Assembly (NCBI GenBank): GCA_963729295.1
Contig: CAVSNJ010000001.1
Location: 310,001-374,000 of the forward strand
Length of the DNA stretch: 64,000 nt
From: DATJLY01 sp963729295
GTDB lineage: Bacteria > Pseudomonadota > Alphaproteobacteria > ATCC43930 > CGMCC-115725
Reading direction: 5' to 3'
The notes beneath the pieces are model-generated. The model saw only the letters and a program-made list of their open reading frames with translations. It did not search any database and was not told the origin of the DNA. Both the position numbers and the translations under genes were made by a program. Positions 35,836 to 45,931 of the stretch are shown piece after piece (position 1 is the stretch's first letter; every line of letters begins with the position of its first letter).

Positions 35836-36640
35836 TATCGCGCCCGCCGAGCGCCGCACGGCAGTGCCCTTCTGGACGGAGGGCCGCCGCTCGCGGCTCG
35901 CGGCCCATCTCTTCACGCTGGCATTCCTCGCCGCCTGGTGGGGCTATAGCCTGACCGTTCCGCCGTTCGTGCTACCGGGGCCGGGGCCGGTCGCGGTCCG
36001 GCTCTACCAGTTCGTCACGACCTACAATCTCTATAAACAGGCCTTCGCCTCGCTCGGGCACATCCTGGCCGCGATGGCGATCTCCTTCGTCCTCGGCAGC
36101 ACACTCGCGCTCGCGGCGCATTACTTTCCGGTGCTGCGGCTGGCCGTGCACGGCCGGATCTCGCCGTTCCTCAATTCCTTCTCGGGGATCGGTTGGACCC
36201 TGCTCTCGATCGTGTGGTTCGGCATCAACGAGTTCACCGTGGTGTTCGCGATCAGCGTCGTACTGACGCCGTTCGCGATCATCAACATGCGCGAAGGATT
36301 GGAGACGCTCGACCGCGAGCTCTTGGAGATGGCGGAGAGCTTCACCCGCAACCGCTGGCGCGAATTCATCAAAATCGTGCTGCCGGCGCTGATGCCGTTC
36401 GTGTTCGCGACCTTGCGCATCAGTTTCGGCGTTTCCTGGAAGGTAGCGCTCGCGGCCGAGCTGTTCGGCGGCCGCACCGGATTGGGATATCTCTTCAACC
36501 TGGCGCAGCAGAATTTCGACGTGCGCCTCATCCTGGTGGTGATCATAGTCATCATTGCCTTCGTCTACGGCACCGACCGGCTTCTCCTCGCGCCGCTGCA
36601 GGCGCGCGCGGGCCGGCCGGATGCGGGTCGAGGTCCATGA
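35819..36640 (+). CDS. NitT/TauT-type ABC permease 1
   Basis: 273 residues with about six membrane segments. The cytoplasmic coupling motif is EMAESFTRNRWREFIKIVLP, the SsuC/TauC EAA loop. FVLPGPGPVAVRLYQF is the usual N-terminal periplasmic segment. Its stop overlaps the start of the second permease (ATGA). Confidence 0.9.
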   Translation: MRSANSIAPAERRTAVPFWTEGRRSRLAAHLFTLAFLAAWWGYSLTVPPFVLPGPGPVAVRLYQFVTTYNLYKQAFASLGHILAAMAISFVLGSTLALAAHYFPVLRLAVHGRISPFLNSFSGIGWTLLSIVWFGINEFTVVFAISVVLTPFAIINMREGLETLDRELLEMAESFTRNRWREFIKIVLPALMPFVFATLRISFGVSWKVALAAELFGGRTGLGYLFNLAQQNFDVRLILVVIIVIIAFVYGTDRLLLAPLQARAGRPDAGRGP

Positions 36641-37392
36641 CGACGCAGCGGCGCCTTGCCGAGCGCGTCATCGCCGACGGGCTCGTGGTGGCGGCCATTT
36701 TCGGCTGGTGGCTACTTTCGCTCCGCCTGCCGGATTTCCTGATGCCCAGCCCATGGCATGTCGCGACGACGCTCGCAGGATTGTTCGTAACGCCATCGCT
36801 CCTCGCCGAAACGGCGGCAAGCGCCGAACGCGTCGTCGCGTCGGTGGCGCTGTCCGCGCTCCTGGGCGGCGCGCTCGCCATCATTCCCTACCGCTGGTCT
36901 ATTGCCGATACGATCGTGCGCGACCGGATCACGCCCTTTCTCAACTCCTTTCCCTCGGTCGGCTGGGCGATCCTCGCCATGATCTGGTTCGGTACCACCA
37001 ACACCGCGGTCGTCTTCGTCGAGGTTGCGATCCTGACCCCGTTCTGCCTCGTCAACATCCTCGAAGGCCTGAAGGAACTCGATCGCGAATTGATCGAGAT
37101 GGGGTCGAGCTTTTCGCGCCGCCGCGGCCGGACGTTTGCCAAGGTCGTGGCGCCGATGCTGCTCCCCTATCTGATGTCGGCGGTGCGCATCGCCTACGGC
37201 GTCGCCTGGAAGATCGCGCTGGTGGCGGAACTCTTCGGCGTCTCAAGCGGCTTGGGCTATCTGATGCTGAAGGCCCAGATCGTGTCCGACGCCGCCACCG
37301 TCTATGCTACCTGCTTTGCGATCGTGCTGCTGTTCCTCGCCGGCGAGAAGCTGGTGCTCGACCCCTTGTCCCGCCTCGTTGCCTATAAGTAA
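36637..37392 (+). CDS. NitT/TauT-type ABC permease 2
   Basis: 251 residues from ATG 36637. Same family as permease 1, with FLMPSPWHVATTLAGLF near the N-terminus and EAA loop EMGSSFSRRRGRTFAKVVAP. Two related but distinct permeases after one ATPase suggest a heterodimeric channel, unlike the homodimer usual for this family (inference). Confidence 0.9.
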   Translation: MTTQRRLAERVIADGLVVAAIFGWWLLSLRLPDFLMPSPWHVATTLAGLFVTPSLLAETAASAERVVASVALSALLGGALAIIPYRWSIADTIVRDRITPFLNSFPSVGWAILAMIWFGTTNTAVVFVEVAILTPFCLVNILEGLKELDRELIEMGSSFSRRRGRTFAKVVAPMLLPYLMSAVRIAYGVAWKIALVAELFGVSSGLGYLMLKAQIVSDAATVYATCFAIVLLFLAGEKLVLDPLSRLVAYK

Positions 37393-37436
37393 GCTCGACG
37401 TAGGTCCCACGAAAACATCAATCCCGCTTTGCGCAG

Positions 37437-39074
37437 ATGGGGGCAGTAATGATCTCGGCCGATTTCGTGTTGCGGCGCGGGCAAATCATGACCTTCGACG
37501 CCAAGCGCACGCGGACGCAGGCGCTCGCGGTCGCCGGCGGGCGCATCGTGGCGCTCGGCGAGGATGCGGAAGCGCTCGTAGGCCCCGACACGCGCGTCAT
37601 CGATCTTGGCGGGCGTACCGTTGTCCCCGGGCTTTTCGACAGCCACATCCACACTGTGATGGGCGGGCAAAACGAGCTTGCCGTCTCGCTCGAAGCGGCG
37701 CGCTCGATCTCCGACGTGCAGGCCGCATTCGCGGCGCGTGCCCGCGCGACGCCGAAGGGCGCGTGGATCAAGGGCGGCAGCGGCTGGCATGAAAGCCAGC
37801 TCGCCGAGGGACGCCTGCCGAACCGCTTCGAGCTCGACACGGCCACGCCCAACAATCCTGTCATCATGCGTCGCGGCGGCCACGTCGTCGTGGCGAACAG
37901 CGCCGCTCTTGCTATCGCAGGCATCACCAAGGCGACACCGGACCCGACGCACGGCGTCATCGTGCGCGATCTCGCGACCGGCGAGCCCACCGGCGCGCTG
38001 GTGGAGCGCGCCGCCTTCAGCCTCGTGCTGAAGCATGTCCCGCCGCCCACCCGCGCCGACTACGTCGAAGGGATCAAGGCCTTCACCCGAAAGCTCAACA
38101 GCCGCGGCATCACCAGCACGCTCGAGCCGGGTCTCACGCTCGACGAGATCGCCGCCTATATGGAGTTGTGGCGCCAGAAAGCAATGACGACGCGCGTCCG
38201 CATCTTGCAGCGCGTGCATTGCGTCGACGATGTGACCGCGCTCTCGTCCGTACTGGCGCCCGATTTCGGCGACGATTTGCTGCGGATCGGCGGCTTCAAG
38301 TTTTCCGCCGACGGCGGGATCGAGGCCGGCTTCATGCATGAACCCTACCGGGTCGTCGAAGGCGAGCAGACCGATCCCAATTTCGTCGGCAAGCTGGTGC
38401 TCCCGCCGGGCGGCATCGACGAATTGCGAGAGATGTTCATGATCGCCGCCTCGCGCGGCTGGCAATTTCAGGTTCACATGGTGGGCGACGCGGCGATCGA
38501 CGCGATCCTCGATCTCGTCGAGGAGGCGGCGGAAAAATACCCGGTGGGCGCGCTGCGCTGGACCATGGTGCACATCTTCCTTCCGAGCGAACGGGCGCTC
38601 GCGACGATCAAGCGGCTTGGCCTGCGCGTGACAGTGCAGGATCAGCCGGTGAAGCTCGGCCACAACATGGTGCGCTATTGGGGCGAGGAGCGGGCGGCCC
38701 GCTCGATCCCGGTCCGCACCATTGTCGCCGCGGGCATCCCGACTGGCGGCGGCACCGATGCGCCGGTGGTGGATTGGAATCCGTTCGAATCGATCTGGTG
38801 GATGGTGACGCGCCAGGTCTATGCGCAGGGCAAGACACGCGTCCTCGGCGCCGACGAGGCGGTCGACCCAGCGGCTGCGCTTGACCTCTACACCCGCGGC
38901 AGTGCCGACACCTGTTTCATGGAAGACAAGGTGGGCACCCTGGAGCGCGGCAAGCTCGCCGATCTCGCTGTCCTGACCGACGATCCGCTGACGGCCGCGA
39001 CCGATCGGCTCAAGGACATCCGCTCGGTCTTGACCGTCGTCGGCGGTCAGCTCGTGCATCGCGACGGTCTCTGA
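37437..39074 (+). CDS. YtcJ-like metal-dependent amidohydrolase (amidohydrolase 3)
   Basis: 545 residues; ATG 37449 is an alternative start 12 bases later. The N-terminal beta-sandwich ends in VVPGLFDSHIHT, giving the HxH metal site. GWHESQLAEGRLPNRFEL, FKFSADGGIEAG, VHMVGDAAID and GTDAPVVDWNPF are the further YtcJ-family landmarks. Such enzymes hydrolyse amide or carbamate bonds of small molecules. It follows the importer by 44 bases and is co-directional with the DUF3299-like and CoA-ligase genes, so it likely acts on the imported compound. Confidence 0.88.
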   Translation: MGAVMISADFVLRRGQIMTFDAKRTRTQALAVAGGRIVALGEDAEALVGPDTRVIDLGGRTVVPGLFDSHIHTVMGGQNELAVSLEAARSISDVQAAFAARARATPKGAWIKGGSGWHESQLAEGRLPNRFELDTATPNNPVIMRRGGHVVVANSAALAIAGITKATPDPTHGVIVRDLATGEPTGALVERAAFSLVLKHVPPPTRADYVEGIKAFTRKLNSRGITSTLEPGLTLDEIAAYMELWRQKAMTTRVRILQRVHCVDDVTALSSVLAPDFGDDLLRIGGFKFSADGGIEAGFMHEPYRVVEGEQTDPNFVGKLVLPPGGIDELREMFMIAASRGWQFQVHMVGDAAIDAILDLVEEAAEKYPVGALRWTMVHIFLPSERALATIKRLGLRVTVQDQPVKLGHNMVRYWGEERAARSIPVRTIVAAGIPTGGGTDAPVVDWNPFESIWWMVTRQVYAQGKTRVLGADEAVDPAAALDLYTRGSADTCFMEDKVGTLERGKLADLAVLTDDPLTAATDRLKDIRSVLTVVGGQLVHRDGL

Positions 39075-39076
39075 GC

Positions 39077-39586
39077 ATGACCCTACCGCGCCTCCTGTCG
39101 CAGCATGGCAAGAATCATCCGGGGCTCCTGCCGGCCGATGCGTTCGCGCCGCTGCCGCGGGCGACGCACAACTATCCGCTCCTCGGCTTCAAGGACATTT
39201 ACGCGACGGTCGGCGCGATCGGGCTCCGGCTCGGCGAGCGCGCGAAGGACCTTGCCGGTGAGCCGGTGCGCATCTGCGGCTACATGGCCCCGCCGGACCT
39301 GGAGCAAAGCGATTTCTTCGTGCTGACCAGGGCCCCGGTCATCACCTGCCCGTTCTGCGATCCGGGCACGAGCTGGCCCGATGACGTGGTCATCGCCTTG
39401 CTGGAGCGGGACAGCCGCTTTGTTGATCCCGCTCAGCCGATCGAGGTGGTGGGGGAGTTGGACCTCGGTGCCAAGCTCGACCTCCGTACCGGCGCGATGC
39501 GGCTCGTCAGGCTCCGCGACGCGCGCTGGCAGCCGATCGCCGCCCCTGCGAAAGTGGAAGCCGAGAGGGTGCGCAAGATCGAATGA
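39077..39586 (+). CDS. DUF3299-like protein of unknown function
   Basis: 169 residues, soluble, no signal peptide. VRICGYMAPPDLEQSDFFVL and PVITCPFCDPG resemble the core of DUF3299 proteins (GYMxPL..., then a Cys-containing segment), though more distantly. The CPFC pair could bind metal or form a disulphide. Starts 2 bases after the amidohydrolase stop and overlaps the CoA-ligase start by 4 bases, so all three are co-translated. Confidence 0.6.
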   Translation: MTLPRLLSQHGKNHPGLLPADAFAPLPRATHNYPLLGFKDIYATVGAIGLRLGERAKDLAGEPVRICGYMAPPDLEQSDFFVLTRAPVITCPFCDPGTSWPDDVVIALLERDSRFVDPAQPIEVVGELDLGAKLDLRTGAMRLVRLRDARWQPIAAPAKVEAERVRKIE

Positions 39587-41229
39587 GCGAGGCGAGCATG
39601 CTGCACCCGAGCGCATATGAAGATGGCTTCGCGCGCGAGCACTTGCCGCCCGTGGAGCAATGGCCGGTGATGGAGGATGGCGATCTTCCCGAACTGCGCT
39701 ATCCGAACCGCCTGAACGCGGCGGCAGAGCTTTTGGATGTCAATGTCGCCAAGGGATTCGGACGCCGCGTTTGCCTGCGCTCGTCGACGGTCGCTTGGAC
39801 CTACGATGAGACGCTCGAGCGTGCAAACCGCATTGCCAATGTCCTCGTGCGGGACTTCGGTCTGCGGTCCGGAAGCCGCGTTCTGCTGCGCGCCGCGAAT
39901 ACGCCGTTCCTCGCCGCGTGCTGGTTCGCGGTCCTCAAGGCCGGGGGGATCGCGGTTACGACCATGCCCCTGCTGCGCGCGCGAGAGCTTGGCGCGCTTA
40001 TTGCCAAAGCCCAAATCGGCTTCGCTCTGTGCGAGGGCAGGCTCATGGGCGAACTTCAGGCGGCGCAACAGGCTGCTCCGGCGCTGCAACGGGTGCTTAG
40101 CTTCGAGGAGCTCGAAGGCCGCATGGCCCGACAGAGCACAACGTTCGATAACATTGTCGCGGCGCGCGATGATGTTGCGCTCATCGCCTTTACCTCTGGA
40201 ACGACAGGTGAGCCCAAGGGCACGATGCATTTTCACAGCGACGTGCTCGCAATCTGCGACTATTTTCCGCGCTCGCACATGCGTATATCTTTCGACGATC
40301 TGTTTTCCGGCACCCCGCCGCTCGCCTTCACCTTCGGGCTGGGCGGGCTCCTGCTCTTCCCCTTGCGGTTCGGCGCCTCGACTCTGCTGCTCGAGCGCGC
40401 GAGTCCGCCCGATCTCGCGGCGGCGATCGCGCGCCATCGCGTCACGACCCTCTTCACCGCGCCGACCGCCTATCGCGCGCTGACCGATCTTGCCGCGAAG
40501 CATGATCTCTCCAGCCTCAAGGAATGCGTCTCTGCCGGGGAACATCTGCCTGCCGCGACGTTCGAGGCTTGGCGCAACGCCACGGGAAACCGCATCATCG
40601 ATGGCATCGGATCGACCGAGATGCTGCACATTTTCATTGCATCGAGGGACGAGGCGATCCGGCCAGGCGCGACGGGCAAGCCCATTCCAGGATATCGCGC
40701 GCAGATCGTCGACGATGAGATGCGCCCGGTTCCGCCGGGCGTTTCGGGGCGTCTCGCCGTGCGCGGGCCGACCGGCTGCCGCTATCTCGACAATCCCGAA
40801 CAGCAGGCCAAATACGTTCGCGACGGTTGGAACCTCACCGGGGACGCCTATGTCGCGGACACGGACGGATTTTACTGGTACCAGGCGCGCACCGACGACA
40901 TGATCGTCTCGGCCGGCTACAATATAGGCGGGCCTGAGATTGAGAACGTGCTCCTCGAGCATCCTAAAGTGAAGGAATGCGCGGTCGTCGGCGCGCCCGA
41001 TCCGGATCGCGGAGAGATCGTCAAGGCCTTCATCGTGCTACGCGATCCGGCGGATGCGCACGACGCAACGACCTTGGAGCTTCAAGAGTTCGTGAAGGCC
41101 TCGATCGCGCCCTACAAATACCCGCGCGCCGTCGAATACATCGAAGCTCTGCCGCGCACCGAAACAGGTAAGGTGCAGCGCTTTCGCCTGCGCGAGCGGG
41201 GAACTCGGACGGCAAGCAGGCCCGAATAG
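39583..41229 (+). CDS. Acyl-CoA ligase, benzoate/2-aminobenzoate-CoA ligase-like
   Basis: 548 residues. AMP-binding motif AFTSGTTGEPKGTMHFH, acceptor motif GSTEMLHIF, RTDDMIVSAGYNIGGPEIEN and the C-terminal PRTETGKVQRFRLR with the catalytic Lys are all present. The N-terminus (LPPVEQWPVM, LNAAAELLD) is that of the benzoate/2-aminobenzoate-CoA ligase branch. It activates an aromatic or related acid to its CoA thioester for further degradation. Last gene of the operon 33980-41229. Confidence 0.9.
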   Translation: MSEASMLHPSAYEDGFAREHLPPVEQWPVMEDGDLPELRYPNRLNAAAELLDVNVAKGFGRRVCLRSSTVAWTYDETLERANRIANVLVRDFGLRSGSRVLLRAANTPFLAACWFAVLKAGGIAVTTMPLLRARELGALIAKAQIGFALCEGRLMGELQAAQQAAPALQRVLSFEELEGRMARQSTTFDNIVAARDDVALIAFTSGTTGEPKGTMHFHSDVLAICDYFPRSHMRISFDDLFSGTPPLAFTFGLGGLLLFPLRFGASTLLLERASPPDLAAAIARHRVTTLFTAPTAYRALTDLAAKHDLSSLKECVSAGEHLPAATFEAWRNATGNRIIDGIGSTEMLHIFIASRDEAIRPGATGKPIPGYRAQIVDDEMRPVPPGVSGRLAVRGPTGCRYLDNPEQQAKYVRDGWNLTGDAYVADTDGFYWYQARTDDMIVSAGYNIGGPEIENVLLEHPKVKECAVVGAPDPDRGEIVKAFIVLRDPADAHDATTLELQEFVKASIAPYKYPRAVEYIEALPRTETGKVQRFRLRERGTRTASRPE

Positions 41230-41292
41230 CACATGTAGCGATGGTGAACTCCACCTTCGGTATGCCCGGATTCGATTTTCGGTAGGCACAGA

Positions 41293-42222
41293 CTATCGCT
41301 CCGGCGGCGTCGCGCCGGCTTGCGCGGTGATGCGGCCGTAGTGTTCGATCCGGCGATGCCGGGCAAAGTCGAAGATTGTCTTTTTGCCGAACACTGTTGC
41401 GTCGAGATCGCAGACGTGGACGACGAGTTCGTCATCCTCGCTTCGCCCTTCGGCGACGATTTCGCCGTTGGGATCAACGATCATGCTGCCGCCCATGAGG
41501 TTGTGGCCGTCTTCGACGCCGGCCTTGGCAACGGCGACCACCCAGGTCGAGTTCTGATAGGCGCCCGCCTGAACCGAGAGGCGGTGATGGAACATGCGCT
41601 GCGCCGGGCCTTCGGCGCTCTGCTGCGAGTTGGTCGACGGCGTGTTGAAGCCGAGGACAATCATCTCGACCCCTTGCAATCCCATGACCCGATAAGTCTC
41701 CGGCCAGCGCCGGTCGTTGCAGATGCACATGCCGATAATGCCGCCCTCCATGCGCCAAACGGGAAATCCCAAATCGCCTGGCTCGAAATACCGCTTCTCC
41801 AGGTGCTGGAACGCGCGTTCGGAATCGTAATCCGCGTGACCGGGTAGATGAACCTTGCGGTACTTGCCAACAACTCTGCCGGCTTTATCGACGAGGATCG
41901 AGGTATTGAAGTGGCGGTCCTCGGGTGTCAACTCGGCATAGCCGAAGCACATCGCCATGTGGCTGGCCTTCGCGTGCTCAAAGAGCGGTTGGGTCACGGC
42001 GTTCGGCATGTCGCGTTCGAACCAGATATCGGCCTCCGCCCGATCTTCGACATACCAGCGCGGAAAGAACGTGGTAAGCGCGAGCTCGGGATAGACAACA
42101 AGGTCGCAACCCTTCGCCGCGGCCTGCTGCGAGAGAGCGAGCATGCGCGCGACGACCGCCTGGCGTAAATCGGCCCGTTGCACGGGTCCGAGCTGGGCGG
42201 CGGCGACTTTGATGAGGCGCAT
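41293..42222 (-). CDS. N-carbamoyl-D-amino-acid hydrolase-like C-N hydrolase
   Basis: 309 residues, the length of the D-carbamoylases. The catalytic triad is complete: Glu46 (VYPELALTTFFPRW), Lys123 (KYRKVHLPG) and Cys168 (CICNDRRWPE). PELALTTFFPRW, HFNTSILVDKAGRVVGKYRK and NTPSTNSQQ are very close to the Agrobacterium-type D-carbamoylase pattern. It hydrolyses N-carbamoyl-D-amino acids to D-amino acid, ammonia and CO2, the second step after hydantoinase. Divergent from the amidohydrolase at 42438. Confidence 0.92.
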   Translation of the reverse strand: MRLIKVAAAQLGPVQRADLRQAVVARMLALSQQAAAKGCDLVVYPELALTTFFPRWYVEDRAEADIWFERDMPNAVTQPLFEHAKASHMAMCFGYAELTPEDRHFNTSILVDKAGRVVGKYRKVHLPGHADYDSERAFQHLEKRYFEPGDLGFPVWRMEGGIIGMCICNDRRWPETYRVMGLQGVEMIVLGFNTPSTNSQQSAEGPAQRMFHHRLSVQAGAYQNSTWVVAVAKAGVEDGHNLMGGSMIVDPNGEIVAEGRSEDDELVVHVCDLDATVFGKKTIFDFARHRRIEHYGRITAQAGATPPER

Positions 42223-42437
42223 CGGTTGCCTGCTCCTGCTTGGTCAAACGTCGGCCATCCCAAGCTGCCTCCGTCTTGCCGATTGGGTCAATACCGTGGG
42301 CGGCTCCGCCGACGTGGCACCTCGACGTTGCTTCTTTCTGCGTCACGGCGGTAGACAACGTCCGCAAAAAGGTTGAGGATTGGAGCCGCAGCGGCGCGCG
42401 AAAGACGGCTCCGAAAAACGCGTCGCGAGGGGCAATC

Positions 42438-44483
42438 ATGCAAAGCGAATTCCTTCAACTGCGGTTTCCCGCCCGCACGACCGGCCCGCTCGCGATCCAC
42501 CGCGTCACCGTCGTCCCGATGGACGCGAACCGATCGCTGCCCGCACAGACTGTCGTAATCCAGGACGGCCGCATCAAGAGCATTGCGCCTTCAGCCAACG
42601 TCGATCTTGCCGCGCGTCCCGAACTCACAGTCGTCGACGGAACCGGCCGCTTCCTCATGCCCGGCCTCGCCGACATGTACACGCACTTCCGCGAGCCATC
42701 CGAAGCGCCGCTCTATCTCGCCCACGGTATCACGACAGTGCGCACGAGCGGCAATCTGTTCCAACTCGCGATGGAATGGGCGGGGGCGGGCGGAACCTTT
42801 CCGAGCCCGTGGATGATTACCGTAAGCCCGACGATTGACGGGATCGGGCCGACCGGTCGCACCGACATGCCGCACGGGGTTCCGCTGACGCGGCCCGAAG
42901 ACGCGGCCCCGCTCGTGCGGCAATATGTGAAGCGCGGCTTCCATCAGATCACGCCGTTCTCTCTGCTCACGCGCGAGAATTTGAAGGCGATCGGCGATGC
43001 CGCGGCCGAGCTTGGTGTCCGTGTCTCCGGCAACTGCCCGAACGCGCTCTCTTGGGAAGAGGCGATTGAGGCCGGCATGACCGGGTTCCACCAGCTTCAT
43101 CTTATCGCGCGCGACCACATGCGCGCGGAGTTCGGGGACCAGACGTACTGGGATCGCTTCGACCCGGCGCCCGGCACCAAGCTCGATTTCGACAAGATCA
43201 GGCGGCTCGCCGGCCTGCTCGCGAGGCGGCAAATCTGGAGCCTGCCGACCTTGATGTTCCACCAGCGCGCGAGCCAGCCGCTTGCCGTATCGATGGCGCA
43301 TCCGGCGCTGCGCTACGTGCCGCGCTCGACGATCGACGATTGGCAATCGACGCTCGTCCGCTGGTCGCATCGCGGCCGGGTGAGCGTCGAGGAATGGCGC
43401 TGCCTCGCGAGCGAGCGGGCGCGCGCCTTCCATCGCGTCATCGCCATTTTCCACGAGGAAGGCGTGCCGCAGCTCACCTGCACCGACGGGCTCAACCCCT
43501 ACAACGTCCAGGGCGACGCGCTCCATCAGGAGATCGAGAACTTCGCCGCCGCTGGCATGAGCGCATACGAAGCGCTGCGCTGCGCCACCGCCGAGGCCGC
43601 GCGCTACATGGGCGAAGAGGACCGCTGGGGCACCATCGCCGTCGGCAAGCGCGCCGACCTCATCCTAACGCGCGCCAATCCGCTCGACGACCTTCGTGCA
43701 ACGCGCGTTCCCGAGGCGGTCTTCGTCAACGGCTATCACCTGACGCGCAACGTCCTCGACGATCTGCTCGAACAGCGGGCGGCCCTGGTGAAAGGTCCCG
43801 CGCCGATCGCCTCGACCGCGCTGGCGCCCGCCGACCGCGCGCTCGCGGTGGCCGAGGAAGGCTCGTGGCTCGAGCGTATTTGCGATGCGGATTTCGGCCG
43901 CTTCAGCTATCGCCACAGTCGCATGCCCGACGGCGGCTGGCTGATCGAGGAGCGCCATGCCGGCGCCGATCCGCGCCGCCATCCCGAGCGGCGCAGCAGC
44001 CGGCTCCATCTCGCCGCCGATCTCACCCTGCGTGCCGGCGAATACGACGTCGAGTCCTTCGTGGGACTGGAGAAGGCGCAACTCACTTGGTCCACGAGCG
44101 AAGGCTATCGCTTGCGCCACCGCGCCGTTGACGGGTTCGAGACGGAGCGGACGCTTGCCGGCGCGCTGCGCGTACCGAGCGAGCAGATGGCACAAAGCCT
44201 TGTGCCGCTCTTGGCGCAAACGAAGGGCGCCGCGATGATAGCGGCACTCGACGCCACCGATGTCAATCTCGGCGCCGCGGAAATGATCGTCGCTCCGGCT
44301 GACGGCGGCACGAGCGCGAACGAGACGAGCTGGAAGCTTCGGGTCGAAAGGCTCGGACAGCAAGTCGAGCAGACATTCCGGATCGGGCCGGATGGCCGTT
44401 TCCGCGGCTTGAGCGAAACGATGACGCTCTTGTGGCCGCGCGAGCTGATCCCGCTCGGCGCGGACGGCGAGACGCAACGATGA
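42438..44483 (+). CDS. Amidohydrolase with C-terminal beta domain
   Basis: 681 residues from ATG 42438 (GAGGGG just upstream); the longer frame to 42240 overlaps the divergent promoter. Residues 1-480 are an amidohydrolase: VVDGTGRFLMPGLADMYTHF, TCTDGLNPYNVQGD, RWGTIAVGKRADLILT. The first His of the usual HxH is Tyr (DMYTH). Residues about 490-681 are an all-beta-looking domain (FSYRHSRMPDGGWLIEERHA ... RLGQQVEQTFRI) seen in other exported or fused proteins. No signal peptide. Shares ATGA with the amidase start, so the two are co-translated. Confidence 0.82.
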   Translation: MQSEFLQLRFPARTTGPLAIHRVTVVPMDANRSLPAQTVVIQDGRIKSIAPSANVDLAARPELTVVDGTGRFLMPGLADMYTHFREPSEAPLYLAHGITTVRTSGNLFQLAMEWAGAGGTFPSPWMITVSPTIDGIGPTGRTDMPHGVPLTRPEDAAPLVRQYVKRGFHQITPFSLLTRENLKAIGDAAAELGVRVSGNCPNALSWEEAIEAGMTGFHQLHLIARDHMRAEFGDQTYWDRFDPAPGTKLDFDKIRRLAGLLARRQIWSLPTLMFHQRASQPLAVSMAHPALRYVPRSTIDDWQSTLVRWSHRGRVSVEEWRCLASERARAFHRVIAIFHEEGVPQLTCTDGLNPYNVQGDALHQEIENFAAAGMSAYEALRCATAEAARYMGEEDRWGTIAVGKRADLILTRANPLDDLRATRVPEAVFVNGYHLTRNVLDDLLEQRAALVKGPAPIASTALAPADRALAVAEEGSWLERICDADFGRFSYRHSRMPDGGWLIEERHAGADPRRHPERRSSRLHLAADLTLRAGEYDVESFVGLEKAQLTWSTSEGYRLRHRAVDGFETERTLAGALRVPSEQMAQSLVPLLAQTKGAAMIAALDATDVNLGAAEMIVAPADGGTSANETSWKLRVERLGQQVEQTFRIGPDGRFRGLSETMTLLWPRELIPLGADGETQR

Positions 44484-45931
44484 GCGACCTTGCGTTCTCG
44501 AGCGCGACAGAGCTGGCCCGGCAGATCCGCGAGCGCGCCGTCGGCAGCGCGGAGCTGCTCGAGCATTTCATCGCCCGCGTCGAGCGCCTCAACCCGCGCA
44601 TCAATGCGATCGTGGCGACGGACCTTGCCCGCGCGCGGGAAATGGCGCGCGCGGCCGACCGCGCGCTCGCGGCGGACGCTGCGACGGGGCCGCTCCACGG
44701 CGTGCCCATGACGGTCAAGGAGTCATTCAATGTCGTCGGCCTGCCGACGACGTTCGGCCTGCCCGAGTATCGCAACAACATCGCCCGCGAGAATGCGCTT
44801 GCGGTTGATCGGCTCGCTGCCGCAGGAGCCATCATCTTCGGCAAGACGAACGTCCCGCCGTGGCTTGCGGACGCGCAATCGCAGAACGCGGTCTACGGTG
44901 CAACTGGCAATCCTTGGGACCTAGCGCGGTCCCCGGGCGGTTCCTCGGGCGGCGCGGCAGCCGCCTTGGCGGCCGGGCTCACCGCGCTCGAGCTCGGCAG
45001 CGACATCGCCGGCTCGATCCGCAATCCTGCGCATTACTGCGGCGTTTTCGGCCACAAGCCGACTTATGGAATCTGCCCGGCAAGGGGTCACGCGCTGACG
45101 CCGCGCATCGCCAATTCCGACATTTCGGTCATCGGGCCACTCGCACGGAGCGCCGACGATCTCGAGCTCGCACTGCGCGTGGTCGCCGGTCCCGATGAGA
45201 TCATGGCACGCGCTTACACGCTGCACTTGCCGCCACCGCGCAAGGAAGCGCTGCGCGATTTCCGCGTCGCGATCGTGACGAATGATCCGCTTGCCGAGGT
45301 GGATGCTGTCATCGAGAGCGAACTCAGTAAGCTCGGCGAGTTCTTGATCCGCGAGAAGGCGAGCGTGTCCTTCGAGGCGCGGCCGGCCTTCGACGCGCGC
45401 GATCTCGATGCGATCTACATGAGCATGGTCCGCGCGGCAACCGCGACGCGGCTCTCGCAAGCGGAATTCGCCGAGGCCAGCGCCCGCGCGCGGGCGAGCG
45501 ATTTGCGCGTCCGCGACTTCGCGACCAAGTCGCTGCGCGGAAACACGATGTCCCATCGCGAGTGGATCCTGCTCGATGAGGAGCGTCATAAATTCCGCTT
45601 CGCCTGGGATGGGTTCTTCGCTGATTTCGATCTTCTCCTTTGCCCCATCGCGGTGAACGCGGCTTTCCCGCGCACCGCGATCGGAGTGCCGATCCGGGCG
45701 TTCGAGGTGAACGGCAAGGAGGTGCCTCACACGGACCAGTTGTTCTGGGCCGGATACGGCGGTTTGGCCCTTCTGCCGGCGACCGTCGCGCCGATCGGCG
45801 CGACGGCGGCGGGCTTGCCCATCGGCGTGCAGATCGTGGGACCCCAATATGAAGATCTGACCTGCATCCAGTTCGCGAAATTGCTTGAACGTCAGTATCG
45901 GCCCTTCGTCGCTCCGTCGGGCTACGCATAG
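44480..45931 (+). CDS. Amidase (amidase signature family)
   Basis: 483 residues. The Ser-cisSer-Lys triad is complete: Lys in PMTVKESFNV, cis-Ser in RSPGGSSGG, nucleophile Ser in GSDIAGSIRNPA. The order and spacing are normal for GatA-like amidases. It hydrolyses a carboxamide, releasing ammonia. Translationally coupled to the upstream amidohydrolase, so both probably work on one nitrogen compound. Confidence 0.93.
   Translation: MSDLAFSSATELARQIRERAVGSAELLEHFIARVERLNPRINAIVATDLARAREMARAADRALAADAATGPLHGVPMTVKESFNVVGLPTTFGLPEYRNNIARENALAVDRLAAAGAIIFGKTNVPPWLADAQSQNAVYGATGNPWDLARSPGGSSGGAAAALAAGLTALELGSDIAGSIRNPAHYCGVFGHKPTYGICPARGHALTPRIANSDISVIGPLARSADDLELALRVVAGPDEIMARAYTLHLPPPRKEALRDFRVAIVTNDPLAEVDAVIESELSKLGEFLIREKASVSFEARPAFDARDLDAIYMSMVRAATATRLSQAEFAEASARARASDLRVRDFATKSLRGNTMSHREWILLDEERHKFRFAWDGFFADFDLLLCPIAVNAAFPRTAIGVPIRAFEVNGKEVPHTDQLFWAGYGGLALLPATVAPIGATAAGLPIGVQIVGPQYEDLTCIQFAKLLERQYRPFVAPSGYA

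Noticed and set aside
41259..41268. CGGTATGCCC as a GntR operator
   Set aside because: It lies between two convergent gene ends, where no promoter is expected.
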